DNA from: Streptomyces sp. SCSIO 75703
GTDB lineage: Bacteria > Actinomycetota > Actinomycetes > Streptomycetales > Streptomycetaceae
Assembly: GCF_036607905.1 (NCBI RefSeq)
Contig: NZ_CP144555.1
Coordinates: 6,510,001-6,574,000, forward strand
DNA length: 64,000 bases
Direction of reading: 5' to 3'
Below, one piece after another: positions 56,828-64,000 of this stretch. Position 1 is the stretch's first letter. The number at the start of each line of letters is the position of its first letter. The position numbers and the translations under genes are program-made. Below the pieces are notes generated by a model. It saw nothing but the letters and a program-made list of their open reading frames with translations, did no database searches and was not told where the DNA came from.

Positions 56828-58408
56828 TCAGGAGGGGGTGGTGAGCGCCGTGTCCACCTGGATCAGGCGGGGCCCGTCGGTCTGCTCGGCGAGGGCCGCG
56901 CGCAGTTCCCCGGCGTCGCCGACCTGCCGGGCGGGCACGCCGTAGCCCTCCGCGATCCGGGTGAAGTCCAGCCCGGGGATGTCCAGTCCGGGGGCGTCCG
57001 GCACGCCGAGCAGCCCGCCGAACCAGCGCAGCGCCCCGTACGTGCCGTTGCGCAGCAGCACGATGGTCAGCGGCACCCGGTGCTGGGCCGCCGTCCACAG
57101 GGCCGTGACGCCGTAGTTGGCCGAACCGTCCCCGATCACGCCGACCACCGGGCGGCCGGGGGAGCCCATCGCCACGCCGACCGCGCCGGGCAGGCCGAAG
57201 CCGAGCCCGCCCGCCGCCGGGAAGTAGTACGAGCCCGGACGGCGCAGGTCCATCTGCCGCCACCAGGCGGCGCTGGTCGAGGTGGACTCGACCACGTAGG
57301 CGGTGTCGTCGGGAAGTTCGTCGCGCAGGGCGGCGAAGACCTCCTCCGGGTGTGTCGCGGTGCCCCCGGCGGTGGCCGGCTCGGGCGCCGGCCGGAAGTC
57401 CCGGGCCGGGGAGGCCGGCGTGTCGAGGGTCTTCAGGAGCAGGTCGACGACCGCGCCCGGGTCGGCGACCAGGGCCTCGCCCATCGGCGCCCGCGCCGCC
57501 GCGGCGGCGTCCTCGGTGACCTGGATCAGCCGCGTGCCCTCGGGCAGGTACCGGCCGGGCAGGTACTCGTGGTAGCGGAAGACCGGCGCCCCGAGCACCA
57601 GCACCAGGTCGTGGCCCTCGAACGCGGCGGAGATCGGCGCGATCCCGGCCGGCAGCACGCCGCGGAAGAGCGGGTGCCGGTTGGGGAAGGGCAGCCGGAA
57701 CTGGGAGGGCGCCGCCCACACCGGTCCGCCGAGCCGCTCCGCGAGCCGTACGGCGTCGTCGAAGAGACCGGCCGAGTCAATGTCGCCGCCGAGCACCAGC
57801 GCGGGGTTGCGGGCGGCGGCGACCCGCTCGGCGAGCCGGCGGCCCTGCTCGGCGCCGGGCGCCGCACCGCGCCCGACCTCGCGGTCGAGGACCGCGAGGC
57901 TGTTGTCGCCGGCCTCCGCGTCCCAGTCGTCGTACGGGACGGAGAGGTAGGTCGGCCGCCGCTGCAGCCGCGCCTCGAAGACGGCCTGGGCCAGCGCCCG
58001 CGGCACGTCCTCGGCGCAGGCCGGCTCACCGGCCCAGCCGACCAGCGGCTTCATGAGCGAGGTGGCGTCGACGCTGGCCAGGTTGGCCTCCGGACCGATG
58101 GCCGGACGCACCTGCTGCCCGGCCACGATCACCAGCGGGGTGCGGGAGGCCACGGCGTTGGTGAGGGCGCCCATCGCGTTGCCGGAACCGGAGGCGGCGT
58201 GCAGGTTCACCAGCGCCGGGCGGCCGGTCGCCTGGGCGTAGCCGTCGGCCATGCCGAGGACGGCGCCCTCGTGCAGGCCGAGGACGTACCGGAAGCCGTC
58301 GGGCAGGTCGGCGAGGAAGGGCAACTCGTTGGAGCCGGGGTTGCCGAACACGGTGGTGAGCCCCTGGCGCTCCAGGAATTCGTGGGAGACACGACGCACG
58401 GATGGCAC
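56828..58408 (-). CDS. mdlC: Benzoylformate decarboxylase
   Basis: A 526-aa ThDP enzyme, about the length of the Pseudomonas putida MdlC. The residues known as catalytic there are at the same numbers: Ser26, Glu47, His70, plus the 'PVFRYHEY' His near 281. The ThDP/Mg motif begins GDGSANYGVTALWTAAQ. It converts benzoylformate to benzaldehyde and CO2. GTG 58408 follows AAAGGA and matches the P. putida N-terminus. It heads the leftward operon, 94 bp from the divergent LysR gene. Confidence 0.92.
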   Translation of the reverse strand: MPSVRRVSHEFLERQGLTTVFGNPGSNELPFLADLPDGFRYVLGLHEGAVLGMADGYAQATGRPALVNLHAASGSGNAMGALTNAVASRTPLVIVAGQQVRPAIGPEANLASVDATSLMKPLVGWAGEPACAEDVPRALAQAVFEARLQRRPTYLSVPYDDWDAEAGDNSLAVLDREVGRGAAPGAEQGRRLAERVAAARNPALVLGGDIDSAGLFDDAVRLAERLGGPVWAAPSQFRLPFPNRHPLFRGVLPAGIAPISAAFEGHDLVLVLGAPVFRYHEYLPGRYLPEGTRLIQVTEDAAAAARAPMGEALVADPGAVVDLLLKTLDTPASPARDFRPAPEPATAGGTATHPEEVFAALRDELPDDTAYVVESTSTSAAWWRQMDLRRPGSYYFPAAGGLGFGLPGAVGVAMGSPGRPVVGVIGDGSANYGVTALWTAAQHRVPLTIVLLRNGTYGALRWFGGLLGVPDAPGLDIPGLDFTRIAEGYGVPARQVGDAGELRAALAEQTDGPRLIQVDTALTTPS

Positions 58409-58502
58409 GGACGTTCCTTTCGCAGTGACGTCCGACACGTTAGGGACCTTGCGACATGGGCACCAATAAATGTTTCGGCGCCGCGATATAGAGTCCGTCG
58501 AT
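58409..58502. promoter_or_regulatory. Divergent promoter region of the mandelate genes and lysR
   Basis: A 94-bp intergenic stretch, AT-richer than its surroundings, between mdlC and the LysR gene. It has an 8-bp palindrome CGGCGCCG at about 58476-58483 and T-N11-A type spacings near 58464-58495 that could bind the LysR protein. The exact site is not certain. Confidence 0.4.
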
Positions 58503-59438
58503 ATGGCCTCCTTCGATCTCAACCTCGCCCGTGTCTTCGTGCTGCTCTACGAATCCGGCAGCGTCACGGCCACCGCGGAGGCGCTCCACGTCACCCAGCC
58601 CACCGTCAGCTACAGCCTGGGCAAGCTGCGACGGCACTTCGACGACGAACTGTTCCGCCGCACCGGGCGCGGGCTGACGCCGACGGCGGGCGCCCGGCGG
58701 CTGTACGAACCGTTCCAGCGGGCCCTGGCGGAGATCGACGGCACGATCCGGCAGGCGGACGACTTCGACCCCGAGACCATGCCGGGCCGCTTCACCATCG
58801 CCATGTCCGACCTCGGCGAGGCCACGCTCCTGCCGCGGCTCCTCAGGGCGGCCCGGGAACGCGCCCCCCGCGTCTCCTTCACCGTCCGCCCCTTCGACGT
58901 GGAGGACGCGGAGAGCCACCTGCGGCTCGGGGACCTCGACGCGTTCGTGGCGACGCCGGTGCTGAACACGCACCGCACCGTGCGCATCCCGCTCTTCCAG
59001 GAGCGCTACGTGGGCATGGTCGCCTCCGACCACCCGCGGATCCGGGGGGACGCGGTGACGCTGGAGGAGCTGTCGGCCGAGCACCACGCGACGGTCTTCG
59101 GGCCGAGCGGGCACCTCGCCCCGCGGGGCGTGCTCGCCACGCACGGCCTGCTGGAGCGGGTCGTCGTGGACGCCACCCGCTTCTCGATGCTGCCCTACCT
59201 GCTGGAGCAGACCGACCTGATCGCGATCGTCCCGGAGTACGTGGGGGAGGTCTTCACCGCCTCCCACCACGTACGTCTGGTCAGGCTGCCGTTCGAGACC
59301 GAGCTGATCGAGGTCGCGCTGTACGCGCGGCACGAGTCCTCGCGCAGCCCGGCGCAGCGCTGGCTCGTGCGGTTCATGTCGGACGTGCTGGGCGAGCAGG
59401 TCAGCCCCGCCCAGCTCCCGCCGTACGCCGTGCGCTGA
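58503..59438 (+). CDS. LysR regulator of the benzoylformate genes
   Basis: A 311-aa LysR regulator. HTH 'GSVTATAEALHVTQPTVSYSL' near residue 18, effector domain about 90-300 with 'PGRFTIAMSDLGEATLLPRL'. It resembles the NodD/NahR-like branch that answers to aromatic compounds. ATG 58503 is preferred; 58470 would extend the N-terminus without homology. Divergent position implies control of mdlC and followers. Confidence 0.88.
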   Translation: MASFDLNLARVFVLLYESGSVTATAEALHVTQPTVSYSLGKLRRHFDDELFRRTGRGLTPTAGARRLYEPFQRALAEIDGTIRQADDFDPETMPGRFTIAMSDLGEATLLPRLLRAARERAPRVSFTVRPFDVEDAESHLRLGDLDAFVATPVLNTHRTVRIPLFQERYVGMVASDHPRIRGDAVTLEELSAEHHATVFGPSGHLAPRGVLATHGLLERVVVDATRFSMLPYLLEQTDLIAIVPEYVGEVFTASHHVRLVRLPFETELIEVALYARHESSRSPAQRWLVRFMSDVLGEQVSPAQLPPYAVR

Positions 59439-59460
59439 CCGGGCCCGGCGCACGGCGGCG

Positions 59461-60282
59461 TCAGACCTTGCGGGCCACGCCCCCGAACATGGCGACCTCG
59501 GCGGGCGGTTCGGCGTCGGACCCGGCCTCGTCGGGGCGCCAGCGGTTGCAGGAGACGACGCCGGGCGGCAGCAGTTCCATCCCGTCGAAGAACCGGGCGA
59601 CGGCACCGGGGGTGCGCTGGGTCAGCTTCGGGGTGCCGTTCTCGTTCCAGAAGGCCACCGCCGCGTCGACGTCGGGCATGTCCGGCCGGGTGATGGTGTG
59701 CGACAGCACGAGGTGGCTCCCGGCCGGGAGCGCGTCGACGAGACGGCGCACGATGCCGTACGCCTCCTCGTCCTCCTCGACGAAGATGACCACGCCGAGC
59801 AGCACCAGCGCCACCGGCCGGGTCAGGTCCAGGGTGTGCGCGGCCTGTCCGAGGATGGAGTCGGTGTCGCGCAGGTCCTCGTCCAGGTACGCGGTGCGCC
59901 CCTCCGGCGCGCTGGTCAGCAGCGCCTCCGCGTGGGCGAGGACGATCGGGTCGTTGTCGACGTAGACGACGCGGGACTCCGGGGCGAGGCGCTGGGCCAC
60001 CTCGTGGGTGTTGTCGGCGGTGGGCAGCCCGGTGCCGATGTCGAGGAACTGACGCACGCCCTGCTCGGCGACCAGGTGGCGCACCGCCCGGCCGAGGAAC
60101 TTCCGGTCGGCGAGGGCGTACTCCCCGATCCCGGGGTGCAGGGTCCGGATGCGGTCCCCGGCCTCCTGGTCGACCGGGTAGTTGTCCTTGCCTCCCAGCC
60201 AGTAGTTCCAGATCCGGGCCGTGTGCGGCCGGTCCGTCCTGATCCTGCGTCGTGCCTCGGTCCTGGCGGACGACTCGGCCAT
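59461..60282 (-). CDS. S-adenosyl methyltransferase, PF04672 (DUF574) type
   Basis: A 273-aa paralog of the protein at 33029-33820. Signature 'RIWNYWLGGKDNYPVDQEAG' near residue 24, motif I 'QFLDIGTGLPTADNTHE' near 79, and 'VVYVDNDPIVLAHAEALL' near 105. GGGAGGGA lies before ATG 60282. Convergent with the LysR gene; the substrate is unknown. Confidence 0.87.
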   Translation of the reverse strand: MAESSARTEARRRIRTDRPHTARIWNYWLGGKDNYPVDQEAGDRIRTLHPGIGEYALADRKFLGRAVRHLVAEQGVRQFLDIGTGLPTADNTHEVAQRLAPESRVVYVDNDPIVLAHAEALLTSAPEGRTAYLDEDLRDTDSILGQAAHTLDLTRPVALVLLGVVIFVEEDEEAYGIVRRLVDALPAGSHLVLSHTITRPDMPDVDAAVAFWNENGTPKLTQRTPGAVARFFDGMELLPPGVVSCNRWRPDEAGSDAEPPAEVAMFGGVARKV

Positions 60283-60506
60283 CTGCTGGTCCCTCCCGAT
60301 TCCCCTGATGATCACGCAAGGACCAACGTACTCACGGTTGTTGAAGAGCGCACCCGTCTTGACGCACCCGGTCGCCGCCGGCCGCGCCGCACCGCGGCTC
60401 CGGCCCGCGCCCCGCCGGACGCGGGAACGCCCCTGCGGGGCGCAGGGGTTGACGACGCGGCGCGGCGGGGGCGTTTGCCGGGGCCGGGAGGGGCAAGGCG
60501 ACATCC

Positions 60507-60935
60507 ATGAGCGATCCGAACCAGGACAAGAGCCCGAAGAACTCCTCCCCGCGGAAGGCGGCGTCCCGGGCCCGGAACGCCGCGGACACCGCGACCGCCC
60601 CCGCCGCCGGGGCCGCGAAGGCCGCCGCCGGCACCGCGGACGACGCCGCGTCGGCGGTCCGGGCCGGCGCCGAACGCTCGGCCGCGGCCGTCGACGGCGC
60701 CGCCCGCACCGCGGTCAAGGGCGTCGAAGCGGGCCGCCAGGCCGTCATCACCACCTCCGGCCACGTCGCCGCCGGTGCCCGGACGGCGTGGACGGCCCTC
60801 GCCCGGCACAAGCTCGTCGCCGCCGGCGTCGGCGCCGGGCTGACCGCGATCGGCGCCACCGCGTACGCCGCCGGCCACCGGGCCGGACGCGCCACCCACG
60901 GCCCCCTCACCCGCCTGACGGGCGGCAAGATCTGA
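60507..60935 (+). CDS. Ala-rich small protein with membrane segment
   Basis: A 142-aa protein, over a third Ala. A charged, disordered Lys/Asn/Ser start, an Ala-rich helical middle resembling LEA or apolipoprotein-like repeats, then one hydrophobic glycine-zipper segment ('LVAAGVGAGLTAIGATAYAAG') near residue 105 that may enter the membrane. Unknown function; such proteins occur in many Streptomyces. Confidence 0.6.
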   Translation: MSDPNQDKSPKNSSPRKAASRARNAADTATAPAAGAAKAAAGTADDAASAVRAGAERSAAAVDGAARTAVKGVEAGRQAVITTSGHVAAGARTAWTALARHKLVAAGVGAGLTAIGATAYAAGHRAGRATHGPLTRLTGGKI

Positions 60936-61423
60936 CCGCACCGCCCCGCCGGCGCCCCCCCGGAACGGGCGGATCATCCGGTTCCGGCCGGCAACCGCCC
61001 GCCGGGACGGGGCACTTGGGCAGCGGCACGCCTACCCGCCCGAAGCGGCGGCCGGTCACCGCCGGGGCGCACCGGCACCCGCCCCCGACGCCGGGCCGCG
61101 GCTGCCGGCCCACCCCGCGAGGACCCCCGGCCCTGCGGTGTGGGGCACACCCGCGTGGACTTCGGCCGCGGCGCGTCACGGCCCCCCGCTCCCGGCCCCC
61201 CGCTCCCGGCGACCCGCCACCGGCGCGGGAGACCCACGCCCGGCACTCCCACGCCCGGTACACCCGCCCGGCCCGCCCCGGCCCGTGGCCGGCGTACGGA
61301 CGCGCGTGCGCCCCTCCGCGGCCCGCCCCCACCCCGACGTCCCGCCCGAGGTCGGCGCCGCCGCCCGCCCGGGGGAAGATGGGACCGCGAGCGACTGCAC
61401 GACCGAAGCGGAGGAGTGGGCGC
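60936..61423. other. Non-coding gap upstream of pgm
   Basis: About 490 bp without a coding-like frame. It contains short GC repeats (GGCCCCCCGCTCCC twice near 61180-61207) and CGCCCGGTAC-like duplications near 61220-61260. The pgm promoter must lie in its right part. Confidence 0.5.
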
Positions 61424-63064
<1,641 letters not shown>

Positions 63065-63081
63065 CCCGCCCCGTCCGCGCC

Positions 63082-63130
63082 GGGCCGCTCCCCGCCACCG
63101 CCGCCCGACGGCGTCCCGGGGGAGCGGCCC
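63082..63130. terminator. Terminator between pgm and rheA
   Basis: Perfect 12-bp arms (63082-63093 and 63119-63130), loop 25 nt, between convergent genes. Confidence 0.55.
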
Positions 63131-63186
63131 GTGCCGCCGTCGGCGTCCGGACGCGGCGAGGCGGCCTCACCGGGGCCGGCCCGGGG

Positions 63187-63852
63187 TCAGCCGGCAGCGC
63201 CGCGCCGGTCCCCGGCCGTACGGCGGACCCGGTCCGTGTCGTGGGTGAGGGTGTCGATGCGGGCGGCCAACTCGGGATGGCCCGCGCCGAGGTGGTCCCG
63301 GGCACCGGCCAGGGGGCCGAGGAGACCGGCGGCGTCGTCGTGGCCCAGCGCCCGCTCCAGCGCGGCGCGGGCCTCGCCCGGGAGAGCGGTCACGGCGGTG
63401 ATCTGGCCGGCGAGTTGACGCAGGCCGGCGGCGTTGCCGCGGGCCCAGGCGGTGACGGCCCGGTCCCCGGCCCGCCGGTCCCGGGCCGCCTGGACCCGCT
63501 GTTCCCCCGTGCTGCCGGGGGCGCCGGGGCGCAGCCGCAGGTAGCGGCGTTCGGCGGCCTGCCGGCTGGCGACGCCCAGCGGTCCGGCCAGGTCGGCCCA
63601 ACTGGCACCGGCCTGCCGGGCGGTCTCGATCAGCCCCGTCTCCCAGCCGGCGAGCTGGTCGCGCAGTTCGCGCAGGAGCAGCAGCGCGGCGAGCGCGTGC
63701 TCGGGGCCCTCGGTACCGGGTTCGGTGCCGTCCTCCGGTCGCGTACCTGACTCCCGTGCGGTGCGCACCGCGTCCTCGATCGCCGCCAGCGCCGCCGCCG
63801 CGGCGTGGAAGGACGCGGGACGGGCAGCGGTCTCCCGCGGGTCCTCGGGCAT
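63187..63852 (-). CDS. rheA: RheA-like HSP18 repressor
   Basis: A 221-aa cytoplasmic protein, close to S. albus RheA in length (about 225 aa), divergent from the hsp18 promoter as RheA is. An HTH-like stretch 'QAGASWADLAGPLGVASRQAA' lies near residue 82, followed by an Ala/Arg-rich helical C-terminus. RheA is a thermosensor that represses hsp18 at normal temperature. ATG 63852 is chosen: GGAGG lies 5 nt before it. The identity rests on context and operator match rather than full sequence comparison. Confidence 0.78.
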   Translation of the reverse strand: MPEDPRETAARPASFHAAAAALAAIEDAVRTARESGTRPEDGTEPGTEGPEHALAALLLLRELRDQLAGWETGLIETARQAGASWADLAGPLGVASRQAAERRYLRLRPGAPGSTGEQRVQAARDRRAGDRAVTAWARGNAAGLRQLAGQITAVTALPGEARAALERALGHDDAAGLLGPLAGARDHLGAGHPELAARIDTLTHDTDRVRRTAGDRRGAAG

Positions 63853-63871
63853 GGTCACCTCCGCTCGATCG

Positions 63872-63890
63872 CGTCACCGTTCGGGTGACA
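63872..63890. promoter_or_regulatory. Second RheA-like operator (CGTCACC-N5-GGTGACA)
   Basis: Six-bp perfect arms GTCACC and GGTGAC with a 5-nt spacer (GTTCG), nearly the same as the main operator and 27 bp from it centre to centre. It lies 20-38 bp upstream of the rheA start, in place to control rheA. Confidence 0.5.
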
Positions 63891-63897
63891 CCTCCGC

Positions 63898-64000
63898 TTG
63901 TCATCGTTCCGATGACATGGTACAAGAAGAAGTACAAGAGCGCTGGAAGCGCACGCACCGCTCCGGCGCCCGAGTCATCCACACCGGTACTGGAGGTGTT
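63898..64000 (+). promoter_or_regulatory. hsp18 promoter and leader (gene begins past the window edge)
   Basis: TTGTCA (63898-63903), 17-nt spacer, TACAAG (63921-63926) form a vegetative-type promoter that overlaps the RheA operator. The leader runs to the edge, ending with a GGAGGT ribosome binding site at 63992-63997, so the hsp18 start codon should lie just beyond 64000. Confidence 0.65.
63899..63917. promoter_or_regulatory. RheA operator TGTCATC-N5-GATGACA
   Basis: A perfect 7-bp inverted repeat with a 5-nt spacer, identical in form to the operator described for S. albus hsp18. It overlaps the -35 and spacer of the hsp18 promoter, so bound RheA would block it. Confidence 0.85.

Noticed and set aside
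63917..64000. Open frame starting ATG GTA CAA that runs to the right edge
   Set aside because: It begins inside the hsp18 promoter and operator, and a better ribosome binding site (GGAGGT) sits at 63992-63997 for a start beyond the window.

Overview
This window is a GC-rich (well over 70%) actinobacterial chromosome segment. Third codon positions are almost all G or C, GTG/TTG starts and 4-nt ATGA/GTGA overlaps are common, and several gene sets are typical of Streptomyces: a crt isorenieratene-type carotenoid cluster, a conservon (cvnABCD plus CYP157/CYP154 P450s), a snapalysin/LysR pair, an NsrR/flavohemoglobin pair and a RheA/hsp18 divergon. I would call it Streptomyces. No rRNA, tRNA, prophage or CRISPR was recognised. 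One small MITE-like element is present.

Layout. 1-12 kb: housekeeping and stress genes (alcohol dehydrogenase, catalase, fructosamine kinase-like protein, ion-transporter-superfamily permease, DoxX, GNAT, SRPBCC), two decayed loci and a secreted S1 protease with a LacI-type operator. 12-20 kb: carotenoid genes as two divergent operons, crtY-crtT-crtU and crtI-crtB-crtV. The slot where crtE (GGPP synthase) normally sits holds only about 350 bp of low-complexity sequence. 20-24 kb: MITE, TRIC-like channel, M20 amidohydrolase, GPP34 protein and a small frameshifted gene. 24-33 kb: an iron island with two complete siderophore ABC importers facing away from each other around a PPOX-type flavoprotein, with two DmdR/IdeR-type iron boxes and a possible 19-codon leader peptide.

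33-43 kb: an SAM methyltransferase, a BrkB/YihY membrane protein, a small DUF-type protein, the conservon, a GAF-ANTAR regulator and a MarR regulator. 43-49 kb: an MFS transporter fused to a universal-stress-protein domain, an orphan histidine kinase, a cupin, nsrR and hmp. 49-53 kb: CbiZ, a decayed radical-SAM tail and the snpA/snpR divergon. 53-60 kb: a PepSY lipoprotein, then a mandelate/benzoylformate operon (benzoylformate decarboxylase, benzaldehyde dehydrogenase, aromatic-acid MFS transporter) with a divergent LysR regulator, and a second SAM methyltransferase. 60-64 kb: an Ala-rich membrane protein, phosphoglucomutase and rheA, with the hsp18 promoter running off the right edge.

No wholly new multigene system stands out. 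The most interesting signals are local: two RheA-like operators in tandem, a MITE that supplies a host gene's stop codon, the crt cluster without crtE, the iron-box leader peptide, the MFS-USP fusion, and several regulatory palindromes. All calls come from reading the sequence; no database search was run.
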